A program made the position numbers and the translations under genes. The notes below the pieces were generated by a model. The model did no database searches and was not told the DNA's origin. It saw only the letters and a program-made list of their open reading frames with translations. A DNA stretch of 64,000 nucleotides from Saprospiraceae bacterium (GTDB lineage: Bacteria > Bacteroidota > Bacteroidia > Chitinophagales > Saprospiraceae), in assembly GCA_013360405.1 (NCBI GenBank), contig JABWBR010000001.1:1-64000 (forward strand), given 5' to 3'. Positions 26,156 to 35,155 of the stretch are shown here, piece after piece (within the stretch, counting starts at the first letter, position 1; each line of letters starts with the position of its first letter).

Positions 26156-27331
26156 ATGACAACGCAGTTTTTTAGCAGTTTCCTCCAGGATATGCCCACC
26201 CGCGTAAGTGCTACCACACACGCTTCCCATTTGCTTTTAGACAAAAACGAGCAATCCGAGGATGTGGATTTTTCTTTAAAAATGCAGATTGCGGACAGTC
26301 TGTCGGCTGCCGATTGGAACCGCTACCCATCTGCCGACAACAGCGATATCGAAGCCCTTGTGGCCGGCTACTGCGGCCTGGGCCTGGAGCACATTGTCCT
26401 GGGCCCAGGTTCCGCGAGTATCATCGCCACACTGCTCAATTATTTTGCGCTCAACAAAAAGCGCATCGTCATTGCCCAACCGACGTACACGCTGTTCGAC
26501 TACCACTGCAAGACGTACAACATACCCTACGAACCGTGGTATTTAACTGCCGATCTGGAATACGATTATGAAAATATGCCGTCGTTGGGAGCGGGTTCCG
26601 TGCTCGTCATCACCACTCCGAACAACCCGGTCGGCAATACCTTCAGCCCGGAAAAATTAGCGCAAATCCTTACCGACAACCCGGATTCCATGGTCCTGCT
26701 GGATGCCGTTTATACGGAGTTTGCCGAAACGGATTTCACGCCGATGATCCGCAAATACGACAACCTGATCGTGTTGCGTTCGTTTTCAAAGGCTTTCCCG
26801 ATAGCGGGGCTGCGCCTCGGGTATCTGTGTGCGGCGCCGCGTACGGCAGCCGTCGTCAAGAAGCTGATGCTCCAGTTTTCCATCAACCACCTTACACAGG
26901 TATTTGCACGGGAGGCGCTTTTTACGCCGGAGTTTCTGGCGGATTCCCGCCGGCGGATACGCCAAATGGTAGCAGAGCGGGAGCGCATGTTCCGCCTGCT
27001 GAGCCGCCGCTTCGACGGGGGCGTTATGAAGGTATTTCCTTCGTCGGGTAACTTCCTGCTGGTGCGCATTTTTGATGATACCGCCTTCGGCAAGCTGATG
27101 GCCGACCTCAGGAGAGACGGCGTCAACGTGTTGAATACCTCACCGTTTCCCCTGCTTCGCAACACCTTCCGGGTGTCTGTCGGCAAGCCCGAAGAAAACA
27201 GCCTCTTCCTGCGGCGCCTTTCGGAAAGCCTCGCGCGGCAAAGCCTGGGCGGAGAGCCGGGGTTTAGGGTCTATAGCGGCTACGAGCACATCGAAAGGAT
27301 GAGCCAATTCCTGCAAACCGGCTATAATTGA
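26156..27331 (+). CDS. HisC-like PLP-dependent aminotransferase (class I/II)
   Basis: From the ATG at 26156 (MTTQFFSSF) the enzyme has 391 residues. It resembles histidinol-phosphate/aromatic aminotransferases: LLLDKNEQ near the N-terminus, GPGSASIIATLL phosphate-binding region, PTYTLFDYHCK, TTPNNPVGNTF with the conserved Asn, LLDAVYTEF with the PLP-contacting Asp/Tyr, and the Schiff-base lysine in LRSFSKAFPIAGLRLGY (Lys212 from this start). RVSVGKPEEN near the end carries the carboxylate-binding arginine. No other histidine biosynthesis gene is nearby, so a dedicated role with the GRAS methyltransferase (amino-acid derivative or natural product) is more likely than histidine synthesis. The C-terminus has a short extension (GYEHIERMSQFLQTGYN). 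Confidence 0.88.
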   Translation: MTTQFFSSFLQDMPTRVSATTHASHLLLDKNEQSEDVDFSLKMQIADSLSAADWNRYPSADNSDIEALVAGYCGLGLEHIVLGPGSASIIATLLNYFALNKKRIVIAQPTYTLFDYHCKTYNIPYEPWYLTADLEYDYENMPSLGAGSVLVITTPNNPVGNTFSPEKLAQILTDNPDSMVLLDAVYTEFAETDFTPMIRKYDNLIVLRSFSKAFPIAGLRLGYLCAAPRTAAVVKKLMLQFSINHLTQVFAREALFTPEFLADSRRRIRQMVAERERMFRLLSRRFDGGVMKVFPSSGNFLLVRIFDDTAFGKLMADLRRDGVNVLNTSPFPLLRNTFRVSVGKPEENSLFLRRLSESLARQSLGGEPGFRVYSGYEHIERMSQFLQTGYN

Positions 27332-27370
27332 CCGATTTATCAAAACAAACCGCCTCAACCCCCCGGATGG

Positions 27371-27404
27371 TTGCAGACGTTATAAAACAAACGGTTTAAC
27401 TTTG
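27371..27404 (+). promoter_or_regulatory. candidate promoter TTG-N23-TAACTTTG, possibly leaderless
   Basis: TTG at 27371-27373 and TAACTTTG at 27397-27404 match the Bacteroidota -33 and -7 elements with a 23-nt spacer. The ATG of the sensor kinase is only 4 nt after the -7 element, so the transcript would begin at or very near the start codon. Confidence 0.5.
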
Positions 27405-27408
27405 CGCC

Positions 27409-30400
27409 ATGCCGCGGCTAATTACCGTCATATCATTTATCGTATTCCTGCATAGTTCGGCGCTTACCGGCTATTGCCAGCAGGGACAAGACATCGGTAT
27501 AGCGTATTTCGGTGAAGACAAAGGATTGTATGTCACGGGGATAAATGATATTTTTCAAGACCGGGAAGGATTCCTTTGGCTGGCCACAAACGAGGGATTG
27601 GGCCGTTTCGACGGGCATTCTTTCAAATTTTTTCGACATGTGCCGGGCGACAGCACATCCATTGGGTACAACGTTGTATTCTGCATCTCCGAGGATGCCG
27701 AGGGCAATATCTGGGTGGGATTGGCAAGACGGGGCATCAGTCGTTACGACCGAAAAACCGGGCGATTCACGAACTTCAATTTCACAGATAAACTGAAAGT
27801 AAAAACAACGGCGGTTGTCAAAATTTTTTTTGACAGGGCGGGGGAAGTGTGCTTAGGCTTATTTAGAGAAGGTCTGGGGCGTCTGAATGTAACGACCGGG
27901 GCGTTCCGGGTCTACAACCCGTTGAGTGCAGAATTGGCGCCACATCTGACCGAAGAGGAAAGGCCCTATTACAATCTTGTAGAAGATATCTGGCAGGACG
28001 AAAACGGCCTGCTTTGGTGCGCTACTCCCGACGACCTGTACGTCCTCGACCCCCAAACCGGAAAGTTGGTTTCCCACCGCTTTGAAAAGACCGATGCAAA
28101 CGGCAATCTGCGAAACGCGGCGCACGTGCTATACCCTGAAGGCGATTGGCTTTGGGTTGGCGGCTGGGAAAGCGGCTTGCGGCGCTACAACCGCAAAACG
28201 GGCGAATGGAAACAGTTCCTGTGGGATGAGCATCCTCTTGTTTACTTACCTTCCAATATTCTCGCGGAAATTTACCCAAAAGGCGCCGATGAATTATGGG
28301 TTACAACCGATGAAGGCCTCGCCGTATTCAACAAAAAGACGGAACGGTTTTTCCTGTATGGGCGCCATCCGGAGCAGTTTCCCGAATTCTCAAAAATTAC
28401 ATTCGAAACTTCTTTTCTGGATAATCAGGGCAATCTTTGGGTCGGCAGTTCAGGCCAACTGTTGCGGATCAATTTCAGGAAAAAGCAGTTTGAATATCAC
28501 CATGTTATCGATTTAGACCCTGCTGCCAAAGATGACGTACAACTCCAAAACCTGTTTGAAGACCGGGAGGGGCGTTTTCTTTTCCAGGGCTTCAGCGCCG
28601 GCGACGGCCTGCGCGTTCTGGATAAAAAAACGGGGAAAACAACCGTCCCCTCTTTCAAAACCGTGCCTAATGTGGAGGAGAGCAGCCGCCAGGTTAGGGA
28701 TGTGATGCAGACCCGCGACGGTACGATTTGGGTGCTGGGCCGGCATATCCTGTACCGCTTCAACCCCCAAACCAAACGCCTGGAGGTACCCGCACAGCCT
28801 CCTGTTTTTTCCAGGAAAACAGGCACCAATTACTTCGTAACAATGGCGGAAGACGGGCAGGGAAACATCTGGATCGGCACGGCGTTGTACGGCCTCTTTC
28901 GCTACGACCCCCGCACGGGAATGTCCACGCACTTTATGCCGGACGACCATAAATCGGGAGACGTACCCACCAATATCATCGGCCTTGTCCATGCCGATGG
29001 GAATGGGCGTATCTGGTATGCCGGCAGGGACAGAACAGCCTACGGCTTTTTCCATCCGGGCGAAAACAGGTTTGTGTACCTGGATGCCTTCGGTAACGTA
29101 ACCTCCGAGCTCGCCTCCCTGCGCATCAATAGCTATTACACCGACTCCAAAGGCGATATGTGGGCCTTTTCGGAGCAGGGCATGATGCATTTCGACTGTT
29201 CCGGCGAGTACCCGCGCTTGCTCAAGAAATACACCATGCTGGACGGCCTGCCCTCCGATTATGTGGTCTGGGGGGATGCGGACGACCGCGGCAACCTTTG
29301 GGTCACAGCCGGCCGGAATTTGTGCCGGTTCGATATGAAAACGAAAAAAATTACCGTTTTCGGCAAAGAAGAAGGATTCCCCCGGACGGAAGCAGGTATC
29401 GGTAAATTTGCGAACGGAAACCTTTTTATCTTAGCGCCAAAAGGTTATTACACCTTCAACCCCGAATCGCTTCTACCTTACACGAGCAAAGGCGCCCTCG
29501 TCCTGACTTCCTTCAAGGTGAATGACCGGGAAATGTATCTGGGCAGCGAAGCGGTACGCTCTGACCCCCTCGTGGCGCCGACAGACGGGCGCTACTTCAC
29601 GCTCGAATTCGCGGCCCTCGACCTGACCCATCCGGAACTGATCCGTTACGAATACCGCTTAGAGGGGCTTGAAAGGGAGTGGGTAAAAGCCGGAAACCGG
29701 CACATCGTCAACTATACGAACGTGCCGGCGGGTCGTTATACTTTCAAGGTAAAATTGGAAGGAAGGCCCGACAGCGAGGCGCTCACCGTTCCACTTGTGG
29801 TGCGGGTGGCTTTTTATAAAACCGGTTGGTTTTGGGCGCTGATTTCAGCGGCATTGCTGGCGGCGGCATTCGTTTATTTACTCAACCGCCAACGGCAAAA
29901 ACAACAAATGGCCGAACTGCTCGGCAGAGCTCAGCTTTTGGAAAAAGAAAAAGCCCTGGTACAATACGAAAGCCTCAAACAACAACTCAATCCGCACTTT
30001 TTGTTCAACTCCCTCACCTCGCTCGGCAGCCTCATCACCATCGACCCCAAAGGCGCCAATACCTTCCTCGACAGCCTGAGCAAAACCTATCGGTACATCC
30101 TCAAAAGCAGCGAACGAAGCGTAGTGTCGCTTTCCGAAGAGTTGCGCTTCGGGGAGTCGTTCGTGCAACTTCAGAAAACCCGCTTCGGCGAGGGGCTGCA
30201 AGTACATTTCAGGGTAGACGAGGAGAATTTTCACCGCAAAATCGTTCCCGTCACCCTGCAAAACCTCATCGAAAACGCCATCAAGCACAACATCATTGAC
30301 GAGGACGAGCCCCTCGTCATAGACATAACGGTAGCCGACGGCTACCTCGTCGTTCGCAACAACTTGCAAAAGAAAAAATTTGTAGAAACAAGTAACAAGC

Positions 30401-30504
30401 GCGGTTTGGCGAGCTTGCAATCGTTTTACCGCTACCTGTCCGACAACCCGGTTCTGGTGGAAGAAGACGAGCGGTTTTTCACGATCAAAATTCCGCTGAT
30501 ATGA
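27409..30504 (+). CDS. two-component regulator propeller sensor with LytS-type histidine kinase
   Basis: A 1031-residue membrane sensor. A signal peptide (MPRLITVISFIVFLHSSALTGYC) leads to about a dozen propeller repeats of the type DREGFLWLATNEGLGRFDG and DGQGNIWIGTALYGLFRYD, which fold as periplasmic beta propellers. Next come a Y_Y_Y domain (about 735-790, RYEYRLEGLEREWVKAGN), one membrane helix (about 806-828) and a LytS-type His_kinase domain with LKQQLNPHFLFNSL (phospho-acceptor His863) and a degenerate ATPase lobe (NLIENAIKHNI). Its stop overlaps the response regulator start by 4 nt (ATGA), so this is a cognate pair. It differs from HTCS hybrids in lacking a fused receiver and AraC domain. 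The ligand is unknown; the GRAS/aminotransferase operon just upstream may be a target or signal source (inference). Confidence 0.93.
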   Translation: MPRLITVISFIVFLHSSALTGYCQQGQDIGIAYFGEDKGLYVTGINDIFQDREGFLWLATNEGLGRFDGHSFKFFRHVPGDSTSIGYNVVFCISEDAEGNIWVGLARRGISRYDRKTGRFTNFNFTDKLKVKTTAVVKIFFDRAGEVCLGLFREGLGRLNVTTGAFRVYNPLSAELAPHLTEEERPYYNLVEDIWQDENGLLWCATPDDLYVLDPQTGKLVSHRFEKTDANGNLRNAAHVLYPEGDWLWVGGWESGLRRYNRKTGEWKQFLWDEHPLVYLPSNILAEIYPKGADELWVTTDEGLAVFNKKTERFFLYGRHPEQFPEFSKITFETSFLDNQGNLWVGSSGQLLRINFRKKQFEYHHVIDLDPAAKDDVQLQNLFEDREGRFLFQGFSAGDGLRVLDKKTGKTTVPSFKTVPNVEESSRQVRDVMQTRDGTIWVLGRHILYRFNPQTKRLEVPAQPPVFSRKTGTNYFVTMAEDGQGNIWIGTALYGLFRYDPRTGMSTHFMPDDHKSGDVPTNIIGLVHADGNGRIWYAGRDRTAYGFFHPGENRFVYLDAFGNVTSELASLRINSYYTDSKGDMWAFSEQGMMHFDCSGEYPRLLKKYTMLDGLPSDYVVWGDADDRGNLWVTAGRNLCRFDMKTKKITVFGKEEGFPRTEAGIGKFANGNLFILAPKGYYTFNPESLLPYTSKGALVLTSFKVNDREMYLGSEAVRSDPLVAPTDGRYFTLEFAALDLTHPELIRYEYRLEGLEREWVKAGNRHIVNYTNVPAGRYTFKVKLEGRPDSEALTVPLVVRVAFYKTGWFWALISAALLAAAFVYLLNRQRQKQQMAELLGRAQLLEKEKALVQYESLKQQLNPHFLFNSLTSLGSLITIDPKGANTFLDSLSKTYRYILKSSERSVVSLSEELRFGESFVQLQKTRFGEGLQVHFRVDEENFHRKIVPVTLQNLIENAIKHNIIDEDEPLVIDITVADGYLVVRNNLQKKKFVETSNKRGLASLQSFYRYLSDNPVLVEEDERFFTIKIPLI

Positions 30505-31274
30505 TCAACGCCGTTATTATTGAAGACGAGTCCCTTATCGCCCGCGAGTTGCAGGCGAAAATAGCCGATCTGGCCGACGATGTCAAAATCATGGAGGTGC
30601 TGCCCAGCCTGAAAACGGCCAAAAAGTGGTTTTTGCAACATGCCGAGCCCGATCTGTTGTTCATGGACATTCAGCTCAGCGACGGCGTCAGCTTTGAATT
30701 GTTCGAGCATTTCAGCCTCGGCTGCCCGGTTATTTTTACCACCGCTTATGATGAGTACGCCCTGCGGGCTTTCAAAGTCAACGGCATTGATTATTTGTTA
30801 AAACCCATCGACCGCGACGAGTTGGCGAATGCCATCGAAAAATTCCGCCGCCGGGCTACAGAGCGGCCGAAGCCGCCTGCCGACTTTCAGGAGTTGCTCA
30901 AGGCCATGCAGGCCCTCGCCGCCGACCGCCCTGTTTTCAAAGAAAAATTCGTTGTCAACGCGCGCAACATCTGGGTGCCCGTAAACACCCGGGATATCGC
31001 CTGTTTCGCGCGCGACAACCTCAACTACATTCATACTTTCAGCGGTGAGAAGTACATCCTCGACTACAACACCCTTGAAGAGGTGGAAGAACTGCTGGAC
31101 CCGCAGGTTTTCTACCGCGCCAACCGGCAGTATATCGTCAATATAGAGGCCATCCAGAGCGTAAAACCCCATGAAAATCAGAAGCTTACGCTAATGCTCA
31201 AAGCCCCCGCCAAATTGCAGGTAGACGTGAGCCGGGAGAAGGCGCCGGCATTTAAAAAATGGTTTGACCGCTGA
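30501..31274 (+). CDS. LytTR-family response regulator
   Basis: A 257-residue response regulator. The receiver domain (1-120) has the acidic pair E8/D9, phospho-acceptor Asp56 in LLFMDIQLSDG, the conserved Thr in IFTTAYDEYALRAF and Lys in DYLLKPID. A LytTR DNA-binding domain occupies about 150-255 (FVVNARNIWVPVNTRDIACFARDNLNYIHT... FYRANRQYIVNIEAI). It is translationally coupled to the upstream kinase. LytTR regulators bind paired direct repeats; no target site was identified with confidence. It converges with the VWA gene at a 24-bp gap. Confidence 0.94.
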   Translation: MINAVIIEDESLIARELQAKIADLADDVKIMEVLPSLKTAKKWFLQHAEPDLLFMDIQLSDGVSFELFEHFSLGCPVIFTTAYDEYALRAFKVNGIDYLLKPIDRDELANAIEKFRRRATERPKPPADFQELLKAMQALAADRPVFKEKFVVNARNIWVPVNTRDIACFARDNLNYIHTFSGEKYILDYNTLEEVEELLDPQVFYRANRQYIVNIEAIQSVKPHENQKLTLMLKAPAKLQVDVSREKAPAFKKWFDR

Positions 31275-31298
31275 GCATTCCCCAAAACGAGAAACAGC

Positions 31299-32720
31299 TT
31301 ACCACGTTCCCGTCACCTCCGTCGTACCTTTCGCCGTCACCACCGCCGTCAGCGTTTTCTTTCCCAAGCCCGCGGGTTTTACCGCATTGAGCCGCACTTC
31401 GTATTCGCCGGGTTCGAGGATGAACGTTTTCGGATTTGAAGCGGCCGTTTGGTAAGTTCGCCCGTTAGCGACGTTGGCGCCGGTTTTTTTTGAATAGATG
31501 CCAACTGTTGCATCCACCGGCGAACTGTCCTGCCTGGCGCCGATTTTCAATTCGCCCGACTGATAGGCATGAGAAAGAGAGACCGTTGCAGCCCCTGCCA
31601 GCAGTTGTTTTTCTATGCGGACTTCCGGTTTGCCCTCGATTTCAACGGAACTTATAGACACGTCGTACAGACCGGGCAAAACCTGAAATTTGACGGGATT
31701 GTTTTTGGCGTCTTTATAAGAGCGGGTTTGCGCCGCCACTTCCTTCGTGCCGGAGCGGTACAGGATAACCACTGCATCAGACAGTGCGGCGTTGCGGGTG
31801 ACGAGGATTTCAAATGTGCCTTTGGCAAAGTCAACCGTGCGGTGCAGCGTATCATTAGGCGCAATTACCAAGTCTGCCAGGCGCTGAAGGGGTCTTCCAT
31901 CGAGCGTAATGGCGTTGATTTCCGCCACATAGTCGCCTTTCGGCAGCAGCAGGACGCGCGGGTTGGTTTCGGCGCCTGTATAGGTTCTGCCGAGGGCGGT
32001 TTCCTTCGTTTCGCCTTTTTTAAAAACCTTCACGGTAGCGTCCACGGGGTTGCCGTCGAGCGTGACCTTTACGGAAAGAAAACCGCCGTTTTTCACAGGT
32101 TCCTCCACCGACTGTTCGAGCGCCCCGGTTAGCTCATCGGCATTGTTGGCGGGAAAATACCGTCCGCCGCCCGCCTGGGCGATACACTCCAGCGGCGAGA
32201 GATCTTGCTCCTCGATGCCGAAGCCGACCACGTGCAGCGTGATCCTGACGCCTTGCTTACGCGCTTGCTTGACCAAGTCGCAGGCGTTGCCGTCGCAGGT
32301 TTCCAGCCCGTCGCTGACGAGAATGACGGTGACGGGGGCGCTTGATGTTTTCACCACTGCCAGCGCGTGGGCGATAGACTGGGCGATGGGCGTCTTGCCC
32401 TGGGGGTTGATGGCATCCAATTTTGCAGAAAACGCCGCCTTGTCGAGTCGGGCGAGCGGCACGAGGGTTTCGATGTCGGCGCAGTCGCTTTTGCGGTTAT
32501 GCCCGTAGGCCACAAGTCCCGCCTGCGCTTCGGCGGGGAGCGATTGTACCAGGTTTTTCATCACCGTTTTGGCAATAGCGATTTTGTTCTCCTCGCCGAG
32601 CTTTTGCCACATCGAACCGGAGCCGTCGAGGATAAAAAGATACTGCCCGGCGGCAGGCGTTTGAGCAGTCAGGTGGAGAATGAAAGTCAGAAAAAGAAAA
32701 GAAAGGAAGAGCTGTTTCAT
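31299..32720 (-). CDS. secreted VWA-domain protein with three Ig-like repeats
   Basis: A 473-residue secreted protein. The leader MKQLFLSFLFLTFILHLTAQ is followed by a von Willebrand factor A domain (about 25-200) with an intact MIDAS start, FILDGSGSMWQK (DxSxS), and VILVSDGLETCDGNACDLVKQA. The C-terminal half has three related segments of about 85 residues, each with R-T/S-Y..A..NP...LPG-Y-V..N/S/A..-V/T-EG/DG patterns (for example RTYTGAETNPRVLLLPKGDY and RTYQTAASNPKTFILEPGEY), probably beta sandwiches. The role would be metal-dependent adhesion or protein binding outside the inner membrane. No sorting tail is visible. Confidence 0.88.
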   Translation of the reverse strand: MKQLFLSFLFLTFILHLTAQTPAAGQYLFILDGSGSMWQKLGEENKIAIAKTVMKNLVQSLPAEAQAGLVAYGHNRKSDCADIETLVPLARLDKAAFSAKLDAINPQGKTPIAQSIAHALAVVKTSSAPVTVILVSDGLETCDGNACDLVKQARKQGVRITLHVVGFGIEEQDLSPLECIAQAGGGRYFPANNADELTGALEQSVEEPVKNGGFLSVKVTLDGNPVDATVKVFKKGETKETALGRTYTGAETNPRVLLLPKGDYVAEINAITLDGRPLQRLADLVIAPNDTLHRTVDFAKGTFEILVTRNAALSDAVVILYRSGTKEVAAQTRSYKDAKNNPVKFQVLPGLYDVSISSVEIEGKPEVRIEKQLLAGAATVSLSHAYQSGELKIGARQDSSPVDATVGIYSKKTGANVANGRTYQTAASNPKTFILEPGEYEVRLNAVKPAGLGKKTLTAVVTAKGTTEVTGTW

Positions 32721-32895
32721 CTGACATCGGTTTCATTCCGCGCCAGGCGGAATTAGCGCGAAAATAGTTTTTTGAATAAGGTTAATCCCGTCAAGGTCTA
32801 TATTGAAACGCAATATACAAAAAATTTCGGAGGGCAGGCGTGTATATACCGCACACCGTCAAGTTATTGCAATAACTAAACCGACACGTTTGCCC
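32721..32895. other. spacer with MITE-like end
   Basis: Part of the 350-bp gap before the WG-repeat gene. TATACCGCACACCGTCAAG (32848-32866) closely matches the terminal repeat of the 127-bp MITE at 47805-47931. No gene is seen here. Confidence 0.45.
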
Positions 32896-32968
32896 CCGTT
32901 TTACCGATCGTTCGCCACAGCGATCGTTGATGCGCAAATTTCTGCCTTTGGGTGAATGGGGGTTGACA
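32896..32968 (+). repeat. 73-bp promoter-bearing module, copy 1
   Basis: This stretch is repeated at 38689-38761 with three mismatches in 73 bases. Both copies point toward a downstream gene and end in GGGGGTTGACA, which supplies a -33 TTG. The core ATCGTTCGCCACAGCGA also resembles the 3' end of LytTR gene 1 (24180-24197), so the module may derive from a decayed LytTR gene. Confidence 0.8.
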
Positions 32969-32993
32969 GATTGGGACGATTTGGTTAAATTTA
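32963..32993 (+). promoter_or_regulatory. candidate promoter TTG-N20-TAAATTTA
   Basis: TTG (32963-32965) comes from the duplicated module, and TAAATTTA (32986-32993) differs from TAnnTTTG at one base. The spacer is 20 nt, as in the other copy. It would start transcription about 75 nt before the WG-repeat gene. Confidence 0.5.
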
Positions 32994-33070
32994 CTTGGGG
33001 GAGTGTTTTGCCGACTTAAGTCAACTCCCTTATCCCACGATCCTCTGATAATCAAACCACAGCGCAAAAT

Positions 33071-35056
33071 ATGAACCCGACTATAAAAATACTTATTCTG
33101 ACCATGCTTGCTTCAAATGTATTTGCGCAAGACAGCGAAAAACTATATCCGATTACCAAATCAAATCTATACGGTTATATTGATAATACAGGCAAGACAA
33201 AAATTAAACCGCAATTTCTATCGGCAGGACAATTTTCGGAGGGGCTTACCCCTGTTCGTTGGAAAGGGACATACGGATATATTAACGTTAAGGGAAAAAA
33301 GATCATTCCGCCAAAATTCGACCTGGCATTATCTTTTTACAAAGGGCTTGCAAAAGTTTATCTTGACGGCAAACCATTTTTTATCGACAAAAAAGGCGAC
33401 ATCATTTTTCAGCATAACTATAAAAGTATTTCAGAATTTGGCGACAACTCATTTGCAATAGCTATTACGCATACGGATAAATACGGCTTGATAAATAAAT
33501 CGGGTAATTTGATTGTAGATACTGCATTTTCAAAAATCGAACTTTTTAATAATGGGATTTTGATAGTAACCGGGTTAAATCATAATTTATATTTAGACGA
33601 CAGCACTGAAATAATTATTTATGAAAAAGGCGTAATAGATACGCTTGGAAACTGGATAGTGAAATATGGGAAATACGAAGATATTGGCCAGTTTGCGAAT
33701 AATTACGCACACGTAACGTTAATCCCGGAACTTCAGGAAGAATATAAAGGCCGGCAAGGACTAATTGATAAAACAGGAAAATACAGATTTACCGTCCCAT
33801 CAAAAAAATGGCGTTTCGATTATAATAATGATAATTTCTATCAAGATATAGCCGTCGTCAGTATTTACGCTGTTGACCCCGATACGGTTGAAGTATGGTC
33901 ATCGAAAAAACGCTATGATTACAAAGGGGCAATTAACTCAAACGGAGAAATAATACTATCAAACGCTGATTGGGATGAAATTACTCCTTTTACATTCAAC
34001 AGGGCTTTTTCCAAAAATACAAATGGCGAATGGTTTTTAATAGATACAAAAGGTAAACCCGTAATATCTCAACCATTCAAAGAAATTCTATACGAAACAT
34101 ACGATAGCCGGCCTGATTTATTATTCCAGGACGGAATAGCGTTTGTCAAAACTGAAAAAGGTTGGGCTGCAATAGATACCACAGGTGAATTTACACTTAA
34201 GCCGACAGATCTAAATAATATTGAGTATGACTATGTAAAAAGGAGGGGCAGCATTATTTTTCTGCTGGAAGATATTAGTGTCGAAAGTGATAAATACGCT
34301 TATCGCTATGGATTTTGGAATACTGAAAATAATACGATCGTAAAACCCCGGTTTCACGATATTGATATGGACGGGTTTGACAGCGATCTTATTTACTTTG
34401 TGCAAGATGAACAAGCCGGCTATATTAATACTAGTGGGAAACAAATATGGAAAGAACAAAACAAAGCAGTCAACAAGCAACTGAATATAGACTACATGAA
34501 CAGAGGGTATTTTTATGCTTCATCAAAATACAAAAAAGGACTTGCCGGCTTTGGCGGCTGGGGAAGTTCCGACAACAGTTCAAAACAAATTAGCGCTGAT
34601 GGAGTTTTTTTGCCAAACACGTTTCAAATTGTCATTGATCCGGGACAGCGCACAAAATGGGCGGATAAATATGATGCAATCAAATTGTTCGTGGCCAATA
34701 CATCAGGTGACACATTATATTTTGACGCGCAAGACAGCAGACTTTATCTGAAAATCCAGGCGCAAGACAGAAAGGGGGAATGGAAAGATATTGAGTATTT
34801 GCCAAGGAGTTGGTGTGGCAATAGTTATCACTCTCTATTCCTTGCCCCTAACGAACTTTGGGAGTTTGCGACCCCTGTATACCAGGGAGAGTTTAAGACG
34901 AAAATTCGCGCACAACTCCTTTTCAAAAAAAGTCAGGAACAAGAAATAGGCGATATTATTTACAGTAACGAGATAGACGGGCACGTAAACCCCGGGCAGT
35001 TTTGGCATAAAAGAGAATATTATCCAGGCGGATTAATGGATCCATATAATGACTGA
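33071..35056 (+). CDS. WG-repeat protein, secreted, AT-rich
   Basis: A 661-residue protein with leader MNPTIKILILTMLASNVFAQ and at least eight WG-type repeats (for example LYGYIDNTGKTKIKPQF, TYGYINVKGKKIIPPKFD, KYGLINKSGNLIVDTAFSK and GWAAIDTTGEFTLKP). The last 150 residues form a separate non-repeat domain (RTKWADKYDAIKLFVANTSGDTLYFDAQDS...). WG repeats are short beta modules of unknown binding function. The gene is clearly richer in A and T than its neighbours and uses many AAA/ATA/TTA codons, suggesting horizontal acquisition. Its promoter lies in a duplicated 73-bp module. A fragment of another WG protein survives at 42831. Confidence 0.88.
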   Translation: MNPTIKILILTMLASNVFAQDSEKLYPITKSNLYGYIDNTGKTKIKPQFLSAGQFSEGLTPVRWKGTYGYINVKGKKIIPPKFDLALSFYKGLAKVYLDGKPFFIDKKGDIIFQHNYKSISEFGDNSFAIAITHTDKYGLINKSGNLIVDTAFSKIELFNNGILIVTGLNHNLYLDDSTEIIIYEKGVIDTLGNWIVKYGKYEDIGQFANNYAHVTLIPELQEEYKGRQGLIDKTGKYRFTVPSKKWRFDYNNDNFYQDIAVVSIYAVDPDTVEVWSSKKRYDYKGAINSNGEIILSNADWDEITPFTFNRAFSKNTNGEWFLIDTKGKPVISQPFKEILYETYDSRPDLLFQDGIAFVKTEKGWAAIDTTGEFTLKPTDLNNIEYDYVKRRGSIIFLLEDISVESDKYAYRYGFWNTENNTIVKPRFHDIDMDGFDSDLIYFVQDEQAGYINTSGKQIWKEQNKAVNKQLNIDYMNRGYFYASSKYKKGLAGFGGWGSSDNSSKQISADGVFLPNTFQIVIDPGQRTKWADKYDAIKLFVANTSGDTLYFDAQDSRLYLKIQAQDRKGEWKDIEYLPRSWCGNSYHSLFLAPNELWEFATPVYQGEFKTKIRAQLLFKKSQEQEIGDIIYSNEIDGHVNPGQFWHKREYYPGGLMDPYND

Positions 35057-35155
35057 TAGGGACAGACTCCGCAAAGATATCTTCCCTCCGGAACAGCTAC
35101 AGTGCGGGCGTGTTGATTCTTGTGGAGTCTTTTGCTACAATTTGGTTTGTGCCCA

